This document shows, piece by piece, positions 1 through 7,855 of a DNA stretch of 41,892 bases; within the stretch, counting starts at the first letter, position 1; each line of letters starts with the position of its first letter. The notes beneath the pieces are model-generated. The model was not told where the DNA came from and made no database searches. It saw only the letters and a list, made by a program, of their open reading frames with translations. Origin of the DNA: Cytobacillus horneckiae (GTDB lineage Bacteria; Bacillota; Bacilli; Bacillales; Cytobacillaceae); contig NZ_PISD01000042.1 of the NCBI RefSeq assembly GCF_002835735.1, positions 1 to 41,892 on the forward strand, written 5' to 3'. The position numbers and the translations under genes were made by a program.

Positions 1-13
1 GCATCTTTTTATA

Positions 14-1537
14 TTATTTTTGTTGTTTATTCCTTGGCTTCGGTCTAATATATAGCCCCAATTCCTTTTTCTCTTTTGCTAATGATCGATAGAGCGATAC
101 CAACATGAGTACAATAATAAATGAGAATGGGAATGCCGCTATTATTAACGCATTCTGCAGTCCCTGCAGGCCTCCACTATAAAGAAGAATTAATGCGACG
201 ATAGACTGGGCAACACCCCAAGTTATTTTCACAGAATTTGGCGGTGTAAGTGAACCGTATGTTGTTTGCATCCCCAGTACAAATGTCGCTGAATCGGCAG
301 AGGTGATAAAAAATATTGCTACAAGGAACATCGCGATGATAGATAATAGTAGCGACCATGGAAAATCACTAAAAACTGCAAATAGAACCTGTTCTGTTGG
401 CAGCTGGCTTAAATCAAAACCTCCGCCTTTTTGCACTTCAATTGCAGAAGTACCAAAGACTGTGAACCAAAAGAAACTTACTAATGCTGGAAGAAGGAGT
501 ACTCCTGAAACGAATTCCCTGATTGTTCTGCCCCTCGAAACCCTTGCAATAAATATCCCTACAAATGGAGACCATGAGATCCACCACGCCCAATAGAATA
601 TTGTCCAATCGTTGATCCATGACCGATGATCATCATTTAACGGGGAAATTCTAAAGCTCATTTGGATGATGTTCTGAATATAACCACCGATTGTGTCAGT
701 AAACATGTTAAGAATCAAGATGGTTGGCCCTAAAACGAAAGTCAATAATACTAAAATAACAGCTAAAATCATATTTGTGTTGCTTAAATATTGTATCCCT
801 TTACTCAAACCGCTCCAGGCAGAGATCAAGAATAAAATGGTCACAATAATTACGATGATGACCTGTACGCCAAAACTGTCTGGAATCCCCCACAAATAGG
901 TGAGCCCACCATTAATTTGAGAGGCCCCGAATCCTAATGTAGTTGCTACCCCTACAACAGTTGCAAAAACAGCAAGTACATCAATAAGTGTACCGAGCTT
1001 TCCTTCCATTCTTTCCTTACCAAATATCGGCTTTAAAGTAGCTGATATTAGACCTGGCTCATCTTTTCTAAATTGAAAATAAGCTAAAACGAGCGCTACC
1101 AGGCCATAAATTGCCCATGCATGAATACCCCAGTGAAAGAAGGTATACCTCATTGCCTCTCTATATGCTGGATCCGTTCCGCTTTCTGCAAGGGGAGGTG
1201 CCATAAAATGAGATACTGGCTCTGCAGCACCCCAAAAAACAAGACCAATACCCATTCCAGCACTGAAAAGCATAGCGAACCATGATACCGTAGAGAACTC
1301 CGGCTTTTCATCCTGTTTTCCAAGTTTTATTGCACCTACAGGGCTAAAAATAAGAAAAATACAAAAAGCCACAAGTATAGTTACTAAAATTAAATAATAC
1401 CAACCAAACGTATCGGTTAAAAAGCTCTGCAAATTTGCTGTTGCCTCCTCAAACCCGGATGGCATAAACACTCCTATCAAAACAAAGATAAGAACAATGG
1501 CAACAGAAATCCAAAAGACATTTGATATTTTTTTCAT
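14..1537 (-). CDS. opuD: BCCT-family glycine betaine/osmolyte transporter (OpuD-like)
   Basis: A sodium-coupled importer of betaine-type compatible solutes in the cytoplasmic membrane. The 507-residue product has the usual BCCT length and about 12 hydrophobic segments. The glycine-rich [10 protein letters not shown] stretch lies at residues 94-103, and the aromatic-rich family signature ([17 protein letters not shown]) at 311-327. Its GMGIG glycines are the form typical of sodium-coupled betaine carriers. The ATG at 1537 follows an AGAAAGGAA ribosome binding site. The substrate among betaine, carnitine and proline betaine cannot be told from sequence. A sigma-B-like promoter lies about 190 bases upstream, which would fit stress-induced osmoprotection. 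The stop lies at the window edge, so no terminator is visible. Confidence 0.92.
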   Translation of the reverse strand: MKKISNVFWISVAIVLIFVLIGVFMPSGFEEATANLQSFLTDTFGWYYLILVTILVAFCIFLIFSPVGAIKLGKQDEKPEFSTVSWFAMLFSAGMGIGLVFWGAAEPVSHFMAPPLAESGTDPAYREAMRYTFFHWGIHAWAIYGLVALVLAYFQFRKDEPGLISATLKPIFGKERMEGKLGTLIDVLAVFATVVGVATTLGFGASQINGGLTYLWGIPDSFGVQVIIVIIVTILFLISAWSGLSKGIQYLSNTNMILAVILVLLTFVLGPTILILNMFTDTIGGYIQNIIQMSFRISPLNDDHRSWINDWTIFYWAWWISWSPFVGIFIARVSRGRTIREFVSGVLLLPALVSFFWFTVFGTSAIEVQKGGGFDLSQLPTEQVLFAVFSDFPWSLLLSIIAMFLVAIFFITSADSATFVLGMQTTYGSLTPPNSVKITWGVAQSIVALILLYSGGLQGLQNALIIAAFPFSFIIVLMLVSLYRSLAKEKKELGLYIRPKPRNKQQK

Positions 1538-1722
1538 AGAATATTCCTTTCTCTTTCTAAGCTTAACTCCATATATGATGCTAAGAAATATCCGTTACAT
1601 TCTATTCTATTGTGGGGATAAAACGGAAAAATTATGTTAATAAAACAGATTTTTTATTATAACGGAATGAACATAGATTAGTTATTATGTAGAAAATAAT
1701 TGCATTTACCCACTAAATCCAT

Positions 1723-1747
1723 TTACCCATATTTCCCTAACCTAAAC
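1723..1747 (-). promoter_or_regulatory. Putative sigma-B-type promoter of the BCCT gene
   Basis: On the minus strand GTTTAG (1742-1747) and GGGTAA (1723-1728) are separated by 13 bases. This is close to the general-stress sigma-B consensus GTTTAA-N12-14-GGGTAT. A second GGGTAAATG copy lies just downstream. The leader to the ATG would be about 180 bases. A sigma-A-like TATAAT at 1656-1661 lacks a good -35 box. The rest of the 1538-1843 interval holds only the hflX terminator. Confidence 0.45.
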
Positions 1748-1796
1748 CAAATGACTGGAAAAATCAACCCATATGGTTTAAAAATTGCCTAAATAG

Positions 1797-1828
1797 GAAA
1801 AAGCTCGTGCCTCATTTGGCACAAGCTT
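1797..1828 (-). terminator. Intrinsic terminator downstream of hflX
   Basis: An 11-bp stem with one G-U pair (AAGCTTGTGCC paired with GGCACGAGCTT on the minus strand), a 6-base loop and a short T-run. It lies 16 bases past the hflX stop. Confidence 0.85.
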
Positions 1829-1843
1829 CTCCTAAATTATTTC

Positions 1844-3106
1844 TTAGTTTTGAGAAACACGATACTGCTCATATTTTTCTGCATCCAACCCGCTACATTC
1901 CACAATTAATTGAGTGCCTTCTTCTTTATAGTCAGTAAAAAGGACATGACTATTTTCAGTAAAATACGAAACAATCTCACCTTTAGTATAAGGTACAAGG
2001 AACTCACATTTATGCATGTCTGCAAATAGACGAGCTGATAACATGTTTGTTAATTCCTCTAAGCCCATTTTCCTTTTCGCAGATATTTGTATGCAATTGT
2101 CCTGTACAGATGGCATCTGTAGTCCGCATAAATCTGCTTTATTATAAACATAGATAACAGGAATCCCGTTTGCTCCTAACTGATTCAATATTTCCTCTGT
2201 CAGTTTCTTTTGTTCCTCATGATGTGGATTGGACGAATCAATCACATGAAGTAGCAAATCCGCTTCTATCACTTCTTCTAATGTGGAACGAAAAGCCTTT
2301 ACAAGATGATGCGGCAATTTATTAATAAAGCCAACTGTATCTGTCAAGAGGATGCGCATTCCATCCCTTATATTTACTTTTCTCACCGATGTTTCTAATG
2401 TGGCAAATAGCATATCCTTTTCAAATACTTTTTTATCGCTGTCATCTTGAAAGGTGTCGAGCATGCTGTTCATTAGTGTGGACTTTCCTGCGTTTGTATA
2501 GCCGACTAATGAAACAACAGGCATATTATTTTTCTTTCTTTGTTTTCTTTGTGTTCTTCTATGCTCGGAAAACTTAAGCAGTTCTTTATTCAATGCGGAT
2601 ATCTTTTCTTCAATCTTCCTGCGATCCAGCTCGATTTTCGTCTCCCCTGATCCTCTATTATTTAAACCAACACCCCCGCCTTGTCTGCCAAGATCCTCCC
2701 TCATTCCGACTAATCGAGGCAGCATATATTTCAATCGAGCTGCTTCAACCTGCATTTTAGATTCCTTTGTTTTTGCTCGATTAGAGAAAATCTCCAATAT
2801 TAACATCGTCCGATCGATCACTTCACAATCTAGCTCTGATTCTAAATTTCTTATTTGGGACGGAGAAAGTTCATCATCTGCAATAACTAGATTTGCCTCA
2901 GCTTCCTCAACAAATAGACGTATTTCCTCTACCTTTCCTGACCCAACATATTGAGTTCTGTTCATATGTGGCAAGTTTTGTGTCACTTGGCCCCGAACTT
3001 CTATCTCACAGGCATTGGCTAAATTCTCCAGCTCCATCATATTGTACTCAAAATCCTCTTGATTTCGATTCACATTCACTCCTACGAGTATCGCTTGTTT
3101 TTTCAT
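1844..3106 (-). CDS. hflX: GTPase HflX (ribosome-splitting factor)
   Basis: HflX binds the 50S subunit, splits stalled 70S ribosomes and hydrolyses GTP. The 420-residue length is standard. The N-terminal HflX domain (about 1-190) includes the conserved ELSPSQIRNLE segment near 79-89 and a glycine-rich linker near 140-155. The GTPase domain follows, with G1 GYTNAGKST (202-210), G3 DTVGF (256-260) and G4 NKAD (322-325). The ATG at 3106 is preceded by GGAGG at 9 bases spacing. It is not next to hfq or spoVK, where the Bacillus subtilis gene sits. Instead it is a single gene behind a long leader with an upstream ORF and two terminators. That setting recalls the antibiotic-resistance variant HflXr of Listeria. 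Whether this is HflX or HflXr cannot be decided from sequence alone. Confidence 0.95.
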   Translation of the reverse strand: MKKQAILVGVNVNRNQEDFEYNMMELENLANACEIEVRGQVTQNLPHMNRTQYVGSGKVEEIRLFVEEAEANLVIADDELSPSQIRNLESELDCEVIDRTMLILEIFSNRAKTKESKMQVEAARLKYMLPRLVGMREDLGRQGGGVGLNNRGSGETKIELDRRKIEEKISALNKELLKFSEHRRTQRKQRKKNNMPVVSLVGYTNAGKSTLMNSMLDTFQDDSDKKVFEKDMLFATLETSVRKVNIRDGMRILLTDTVGFINKLPHHLVKAFRSTLEEVIEADLLLHVIDSSNPHHEEQKKLTEEILNQLGANGIPVIYVYNKADLCGLQMPSVQDNCIQISAKRKMGLEELTNMLSARLFADMHKCEFLVPYTKGEIVSYFTENSHVLFTDYKEEGTQLIVECSGLDAEKYEQYRVSQN

Positions 3107-3134
3107 AATTTATATCCTCCATAACATAATTTTT

Positions 3135-3182
3135 CTGTGTTTTTGGCAAATAAAAAAACACAGACTCGGCCTGTGTTTTTGG
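3135..3182 (-). terminator. Attenuator in the hflX leader with switchable arms (T2)
   Basis: On the minus strand the segment CCAAAAACACAG occurs twice exactly (3171-3182 and 3135-3146). Between the copies lies the complementary arm CTGTGTTTTTTT (3152-3163). Pairing of the first copy with the middle arm gives a terminator with loop GCCGAGT and a T7 tail, 45 bases before the hflX ATG. Pairing of the middle arm with the second copy gives an exclusive hairpin without a following T-tract, i.e. an antiterminator. This is read from base complementarity; no folding was computed. Confidence 0.75.
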
Positions 3183-3290
3183 AGTAATTGGGATCAGCTG
3201 CATGACGTGTAGAAATTACACATAAATGAAAGCGAAATAGACCTCTGTTAACAGGGGCTTCATGGCTTGCAAGCTGCTTTTTTATACAGC

Positions 3291-3316
3291 AAAAAAGGAG
3301 AGACACGTCTCCCCTT
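3291..3316 (-). terminator. First intrinsic terminator in the hflX leader (T1)
   Basis: Minus-strand AAGGGGAGA pairs with TCTCTCCTT (nine pairs, one G-U) around loop CGTG and runs into six T. It lies about 100 bases after the leader ORF stop and 185 bases before hflX, so it would end transcription early unless bypassed. Confidence 0.75.
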
Positions 3317-3344
3317 CTCTACAATATATATATTTGTAGTATTA

Positions 3345-3465
3345 GGTTTCCTTATATAATAAGGCAGACCAATCCCGTTACTCTGTACACAGACAGAGAT
3401 TTGACCATATGAAATTACTGGTTCAAATTTTGGAATCTTAGTCTGCGAATAATCATCAGGAAACC
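3345..3465 (-). promoter_or_regulatory. Structured leader element enclosing the upstream ORF
   Basis: Nested complementary segments suggest a multi-branched fold. The closing stem is 3458-3465 with 3345-3352 (AGGAAACC/GGTTTCCT). The second stem is 3441-3446 with 3364-3369 (GTCTGC/GCAGAC). A hairpin 3381-3386/3393-3398 (CTCTGT/ACAGAG) and a near-perfect hairpin 3401-3407/3419-3426 sit inside. The closing stem covers part of the leader-ORF ribosome binding site. The second stem and the last hairpin include codons of that ORF, so translation should remodel the fold. It matches no riboswitch class I recognise. Confidence 0.5.
3415..3456 (-). CDS. Upstream leader ORF of hflX (13 codons)
   Basis: An ATG at 3456 follows a perfect GGAGG (3464-3468) at 7 bases spacing and encodes MIIRRLRFQNLNQ, then TAA. 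The strong ribosome binding site, the position at the 5' end of a long leader and the two terminators downstream indicate a regulatory leader peptide. Its codons overlap stems of the leader fold. The peptide matches nothing I know by sequence. Its arginine-rich start (IIRRLR) could matter for stalling, which is inference. Confidence 0.6.
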   Translation of the reverse strand: MIIRRLRFQNLNQ

Positions 3466-3488
3466 TCCGTTCATTTATAGTTATCTTT

Positions 3489-3517
3489 ACATTAACATCA
3501 ATTCGGAATCATTTCAA
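3489..3517 (-). promoter_or_regulatory. Putative sigma-A promoter of the hflX leader
   Basis: On the minus strand TTGAAA (3512-3517), a 17-base spacer and TAATGT (3489-3494) preceded by TG (extended -10). Predicted start near 3482, about 14 bases before the leader GGAGG and about 375 bases before hflX. An alternative pair TTGATG-N16-TATAAA (3474-3501) would start transcription at the ribosome binding site itself and is less likely. Confidence 0.45.
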
Positions 3518-3559
3518 TCCAAAAATTGTAATGTTTGATAAAAATTACATTAACCGTAT

Positions 3560-4765
3560 TTAGGAGCGCTGCATCTTTACCGCTGTCTTTCCACGCAACG
3601 ATTTTCTTTGCCAGTTTATGCTTGTAAATAACGTAATCACCAAGAATACAAGGCCTAATATAAACGGATAGGTCATGTCTACATCATAAAGGATGCCGGC
3701 AATGGTTGGTCCTAATACATTTCCTATACTCATGTACATATTATTCATCCCCATCGCAAAGCCCTGTTCATTACCTGCCAGTTTTGATATTAATGTATTC
3801 AGTACAGGCCGTAATATAGAGGTAGCTAAGAAGATGATTAATGTCACCCCAAAGAACAACACATAGCTGGCTGCAAACAATGACAGTAAAAACCCTGCCG
3901 CTGCTAATGCGATAAAGATATTTAAAATTGTGCCTTCACCAAATTTTGTCACTAGGCGATCAACAATAAACAGCTGAACAATCACACTAATTACTCCTGT
4001 CGTTGTAATCATTATCGCAATATCTTTCGGTGTAGCATTAAATTGATGATCCACAAATAGACCTAAAACTGACTCATAGGACATCAAGCCAAAACTCATC
4101 ACAAGTGTAATAATTAAAGGGACAAAGTATGGCATTTTGACTGAACGGGCGATTTTCTTCACCATTGGCTCTTCATCAGCAATCTGCATTGTTGCCATTT
4201 GTTCTTCAGACCGGCTTTCCTTGAGGACGGCTATTGAAAAGAACACCGCCACTAGTGAAACAAGAGCAGAAATAAGAAATGGCATTTTCAAGCCATATTC
4301 CGCTAAAAAGCCGCCAATACCAGGACCTACGACAACCCCTAATGACATGGCTGCAGAAACAAAGCTATTCCCTTTCGCTCTCTGCTCCAGTGTCGTAATA
4401 TCTGCCACATAAGCAAAAATTGCCGGGACGAGCAATGCGGCACCAATCCCTCCAATTACCCTTGAAACATACAGCATCCAAATAGAATTAAATCCATAGA
4501 AAATAAACATTGATGCGGTCAAAAGGATCAATCCGTATATAATCATTTTCCTTCGACCATACTGATCCGCCCACTTACCAGCAACAGGAGAAAACACAAG
4601 CTGCGCTCCTGCAAAGATGGCAATCATTAAGCCTGCAGCGGTTCCTCCTTGATTGATTGATGCCAAGTAAGCAGGCAGAATGGGAATGACAATTCCGAAA
4701 CTTCCTATTGTAATAAACATATTGATCATTAATATGATCAGTTTCTTTCTTTGTTCTCCTGTCAT
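3560..4765 (-). CDS. MFS multidrug efflux transporter (DHA1/NorA-Bmr type)
   Basis: A 12-helix proton-driven drug exporter of 401 residues. The family's loop-2/3 motif appears as GKWADQYGRRKMI after the second helix. The helix-5 antiporter motif C appears as GVVVGPGIGG. A polar stretch in the middle (ESRSEEQMATMQ...) marks the cytoplasmic loop between the two halves. The substrate is unknown. It is a paralogue of the 401-residue pump at 39855-41060, sharing VGPGIGGF, YVADITT and the GKEQGF/GNEQGF region near the C-terminal half. Here there is no TetR neighbour; control seems to lie in the 280-base leader with a tiny ORF and a strong terminator directly before the ATG. This suggests induction by drugs that stall ribosomes. 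Confidence 0.88.
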   Translation of the reverse strand: MTGEQRKKLIILMINMFITIGSFGIVIPILPAYLASINQGGTAAGLMIAIFAGAQLVFSPVAGKWADQYGRRKMIIYGLILLTASMFIFYGFNSIWMLYVSRVIGGIGAALLVPAIFAYVADITTLEQRAKGNSFVSAAMSLGVVVGPGIGGFLAEYGLKMPFLISALVSLVAVFFSIAVLKESRSEEQMATMQIADEEPMVKKIARSVKMPYFVPLIITLVMSFGLMSYESVLGLFVDHQFNATPKDIAIMITTTGVISVIVQLFIVDRLVTKFGEGTILNIFIALAAAGFLLSLFAASYVLFFGVTLIIFLATSILRPVLNTLISKLAGNEQGFAMGMNNMYMSIGNVLGPTIAGILYDVDMTYPFILGLVFLVITLFTSINWQRKSLRGKTAVKMQRS

Positions 4766-4805
4766 AATGACTCACCTTCACTTTCTTTACTGTCGATAGA
4801 AAGTA

Positions 4806-4840
4806 AAAAAACCTCCTATCCGTCACTTTGGATAGGAGGC
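4806..4840 (-). terminator. Terminator within the MFS leader (attenuator)
   Basis: A perfect 10-bp stem, CCTCCTATCC/GGATAGGAGG on the minus strand, with an 8-base loop and seven T. It ends 40 bases before the pump's ATG at 4765 and lies inside the transcript from the promoter at 5055-5083. It must therefore be bypassed for expression. TCCTAT, part of the 5' arm, also occurs directly after the tiny leader ORF, so a competing pairing with the 3' arm is possible. Confidence 0.8.
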
Positions 4841-4952
4841 AGTCTACGCCATAAAACAGAGAAAACCCACGTTGCATTTTCCCTAAATGATTTCAGACTA
4901 ATCCCATTCAAAATGACACCGTAATATTTACGAATGTTGTTTTTAAATAGGA

Positions 4953-4964
4953 TTATAAAATCAT
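4953..4964 (-). CDS. Three-codon leader ORF (MIL-stop) before the MFS pump
   Basis: Minus-strand ATG ATT TTA TAA follows the purine-rich GAGAGGGTGG (4974-4983) at 9 bases spacing. Such minimal ORFs act as ribosome sensors in known antibiotic attenuators. It lies about 85 bases after the predicted transcription start and 115 bases before the terminator. The call rests on position and ribosome binding site only; a 12-base ORF can arise by chance. Confidence 0.4.
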   Translation of the reverse strand: MIL

Positions 4965-5054
4965 CTTATATGGCCACCCTCTCAGTATTAGTGTAAACAT
5001 CTTACAACGCATTGAAAAACATTGCAAGCTTTTTTTTAGAACAATGCGCCTATT

Positions 5055-5083
5055 TTTAATACTACATTAGAGCCACATGTCAA
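5055..5083 (-). promoter_or_regulatory. Promoter of the MFS leader transcript
   Basis: On the minus strand a consensus TTGACA (5078-5083) overlaps the stop codon of the GIY-YIG gene. ATTAAA (5055-5060) follows after 17 bases. Predicted start near 5048, giving a leader of about 280 bases. Confidence 0.6.
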
Positions 5084-5421
5084 TTATACCCATTCTCTCC
5101 ATAAGGCTGCAATTTTTCAAGCCACTTTTCCTCAAGCTTTTCAAGCTCCGACTTCTCATTGAAATAGCCTTCCTCTTTCTTTTTTAGCACCTCTAACACT
5201 GTAAATTCAAACGAATCTTCACCATGGCTATTCCAATCTTCCTGCAGCGCTTTATTTATAAAGGTACCGTTTTTCAATGTGAACTTCTTACCATTTAATG
5301 TTTTTAAGTTTGGGGTGCTGGCGATAAACCTTTTATCGTTTCGCATATTTCTAATTTCATATACTCCTGACTCTACTTTTGTTTCTTTATACATTTGTTT
5401 TAATTCTTTCTTTCGATTCAT
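5080..5421 (-). CDS. GIY-YIG nuclease-fold small protein
   Basis: A 113-residue protein with a GVYEIRN segment near 19-25 that matches the first half of the GIY-YIG motif. A phenylalanine/arginine stretch (RFIAST) follows where the YIG half is expected, so the second signature is degenerate (no clear YIG). The charged C-terminal helix (KKKEEGYFNEKSELEKLEEKWLEKL) resembles the small bacterial GIY-YIG proteins of Firmicutes. It lies 18 bases after the DUF2087 gene and is probably co-transcribed. Nuclease activity is unproven; the substrate is unknown. Confidence 0.65.
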   Translation of the reverse strand: MNRKKELKQMYKETKVESGVYEIRNMRNDKRFIASTPNLKTLNGKKFTLKNGTFINKALQEDWNSHGEDSFEFTVLEVLKKKEEGYFNEKSELEKLEEKWLEKLQPYGENGYN

Positions 5422-5439
5422 TTTCCTGTCGCTCCCTTC

Positions 5440-6186
5440 CTATCCTTTTCTCCAATACATACTTCCATCCTGGGTTCGATCAATAAAGCCATAATCAATT
5501 AAATATCGCCGCAGCAAAGCATAGTCCTCATATACTTGGCTTAATAGATCGTTCACTTCTTTTTCTTTGTATCTTTTCTCCGGCTGAAATCGCTCAAGCA
5601 CTTCCCTTAAAATAACTAAACGCTGTTTTTCCTTTGAAGGAAATCTGGTCAGTTTTCCATCACCAAAAAATTTTTGAAGCATTTCGTCCTTCTCCGCCTG
5701 TGTTACATTGTAACGGTCATCAATCATTCTCGCTGTTTGGTGAATATCAATAAATGCAGGATGGTGCTTATCCTTTTCTTTCAATAAATCCATCATTGTT
5801 AAAAACAGCTTCGCCTGACGCTCTTTTTCCTTTAATACAAAACGATGATTGCGAATCGTCGAAGAGCTGCCGATATCAAGTTCCTTCTGTATTTCTGCAT
5901 CTGTTCTGCCTTCATAAAATAAGCGCAATAATCGATTTTGGTGGTCGGTTAATCCTGTTAATTTTTTATCTAAATGAATTAAGTATGTGAACACAGATTC
6001 ATGATCATCTTCCAAATGTTTCACTATAAACTTTTCAGCTTCATAAAATATGCCGTCCTTGCCATAAATAATTCCCTTTTCTGTTGCCTTGCCGCATAAA
6101 AGACAAATAAAATGATTTTCCTGCTCTATATAACCCTGCTTCAGCTCAGTCTGTGTTGCATTCCAAAACATTTCAGATAGTTTCAT
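5440..6186 (-). CDS. DUF2087 protein with Cys2-His2 site and LuxR-like helix-turn-helix
   Basis: Probably a DNA-binding regulator. With the ATG at 6186 (spacing 10 to AAGGG) it has 248 residues; a TTG two codons upstream is less likely. Counted from that TTG, the N-terminal part has C30-x2-C33 and H59-x4-H64, a likely zinc knuckle. Next comes a GerE/LuxR-like helix-turn-helix (LTDHQNRLLRLFYEGRTDAE onward, about 95-145). The C-terminal 70 residues match DUF2087, with the FFGDGKLTRFPSKEKQR start and the RRYLIDYGFIDR end. It forms a unit with the GIY-YIG gene 18 bases downstream. Target genes are unknown. Confidence 0.75.
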   Translation of the reverse strand: MKLSEMFWNATQTELKQGYIEQENHFICLLCGKATEKGIIYGKDGIFYEAEKFIVKHLEDDHESVFTYLIHLDKKLTGLTDHQNRLLRLFYEGRTDAEIQKELDIGSSSTIRNHRFVLKEKERQAKLFLTMMDLLKEKDKHHPAFIDIHQTARMIDDRYNVTQAEKDEMLQKFFGDGKLTRFPSKEKQRLVILREVLERFQPEKRYKEKEVNDLLSQVYEDYALLRRYLIDYGFIDRTQDGSMYWRKG

Positions 6187-6323
6187 TATCAATCAACCCT
6201 TAATTTTGTTTGTAATATACTAAACATATTATGATTTTGTTTACTTAATGTCAATAAAAAATTTTGACAATCACTAATCTGTATTTAAGCAAAAAAAGAC
6301 GCCCCTCCTTTGGAAGGCCGCCC

Positions 6324-7745
6324 CTAATATTGATCCATGCATGACGTATCTATCACCCATGGTTCACCCGTTTTCGTATGAATCATTTTAATATGCCCGG
6401 TTGTCATCGGATAGGAAGGCAAATAGGATAGCGTATAACGCTGTGCATGATGGTCTTTTACCCATGATAAATCCATAAACAAGGCTTCTTTTATCATTTT
6501 TCTTGCTTCCGATAAAGAAACTTCCTCATGAAGATCTATATTGGAAAAATCGTTTAGTACTTCAGGGTCTGCGTCAGCATGCTTAACGATGCCTGTCGCA
6601 TCTACCTCTACAGTGACCGTTGCATCAGTAACACGTACACCCCGTTCATAGCGTATAAATGTAAAAAAATAAGAATCTACTTCAGCAGCCCCGTCATCTT
6701 CTCCCAAAGCAGGAAGCTGTAGATTCTTTTGTAAACGAAAATGGTTTAACGGCTGTATGGAAATCGCTGCTAAAAGCGAAATTGCTCGATTTAATGCTTC
6801 TTCATAAGAAATCACATCATCGCTTTGATGATATTCCTGGCCCATAAGCTTTATTAATCTCCCATCGTTATAGAAGACTAACTTTATTGCTTCTGGTATA
6901 TCCAATTCATCGTCCGTTAAATCTTCATCACTAACACGCAGGCTTTCCTTAGGCAATCGGCTCCAAACTTCCATTCTTTGATTGCCCTTCTTCACCTCTG
7001 CCACTTTCATATGCTCTTCAGTTAACCCAGCGAGAGTATATATATCAGTATAATTTGTTACATTCGGGAGTTTATCTATAATACTGCGCCCAATGCCTAG
7101 TACCTCAGTTGTATGAATGTTCCCGGCAGTATCTACTTCAATGATATGGTCTTCCAATTCATATACATAGTGATAACAATTATCGCCATAAAGATATGTA
7201 TCTTTTGCATATTTTGCAATAACCGGCTCAAGCTGCAGCTGATTATAGTATATCTCCTTTGCCTGATTCGAAGTGATGCTTTGATCAGGGTAATGAATAT
7301 CATATCCTAACTTTTCCCGCTCAACAGCACTAATAAGACCGTTTGACAGCATCGTAAAACTGATACCCGAATCTGGAAGCTCCTTATCCAGCCGTTCATC
7401 CTTGCGATTGTAAAGAACAATATGGTACTCACCTAAATCAATATAAGCTGATAAATACAGCCCATTTTTAAATTCCTTATTATAGAACCTATCAATAAAG
7501 CCCTCTGCCTGCATAATCATATCAAACTTTGAAGCCTTTCCAGGCAAGGTGTCAATTTCGTCTGTATAAATAAAGAATTCAGCAATCCCCAATTCATCAA
7601 ACCGTACGGACCCGACAGACTCGCCCCATTCCTCAAATAAAATATCATAAACATTCTCTTCGTATTCCATCTGCTCTATCTTCAGTTCAGCTGGATCGAT
7701 TCCTTTAAAGTACGATTTTAACTGTTCAATTATCAAGTCGTTCAA
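6324..7745 (-). CDS. YcdB/YcdC-like hypothetical protein
   Basis: A soluble, acidic 473-residue protein without signal peptide or membrane segment. It shows repeated alpha/beta units of the YcdB/PepSY-like kind: a polar strand pattern such as ATVTVEVDATGIVKHADAD and segments of the form SLSEARKMIKEAL and SYEEALNRAISLL, which recur as x-S-x-x-E-A-x-x-x-I. Start: TTG at 7745, with AAAGGAG 10 bases upstream. The function is unknown; YcdB-type domains are found in Bacillus proteins of undefined role. A GC-rich hairpin with a T-tract (about 6292-6320) follows the stop and may end transcription. Confidence 0.7.
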   Translation of the reverse strand: MNDLIIEQLKSYFKGIDPAELKIEQMEYEENVYDILFEEWGESVGSVRFDELGIAEFFIYTDEIDTLPGKASKFDMIMQAEGFIDRFYNKEFKNGLYLSAYIDLGEYHIVLYNRKDERLDKELPDSGISFTMLSNGLISAVEREKLGYDIHYPDQSITSNQAKEIYYNQLQLEPVIAKYAKDTYLYGDNCYHYVYELEDHIIEVDTAGNIHTTEVLGIGRSIIDKLPNVTNYTDIYTLAGLTEEHMKVAEVKKGNQRMEVWSRLPKESLRVSDEDLTDDELDIPEAIKLVFYNDGRLIKLMGQEYHQSDDVISYEEALNRAISLLAAISIQPLNHFRLQKNLQLPALGEDDGAAEVDSYFFTFIRYERGVRVTDATVTVEVDATGIVKHADADPEVLNDFSNIDLHEEVSLSEARKMIKEALFMDLSWVKDHHAQRYTLSYLPSYPMTTGHIKMIHTKTGEPWVIDTSCMDQY

Positions 7746-7855
7746 AGCAGTTGTTCTCCTTTGATTATTGTTTTTTCAGCGAAAAAGGAAATGAGCTATT
7801 TTCTGATATACAAATCTTTTCTTCTATTTTTATATAAGAAATCCCTTTAAAATGA

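Noticed and set aside
3103..3306. 67-codon frame through the hflX leader (GTG start)
   Set aside because: Starts within terminator T1, has no ribosome binding site and passes through T2; composition not protein-like.
3345..3465. Known riboswitch, T-box or 6S RNA
   Set aside because: No T-box GGGTGG core, no purine, SAM or other conserved riboswitch core. A promoter and terminator give an RNA of 6S-like length, but the strong internal ORF favours a leader.
4575..4877. 100-codon frame from the MFS leader into the pump gene
   Set aside because: Runs through the terminator and in the wrong frame of the pump; the three-codon ORF has a better ribosome binding site and placement.
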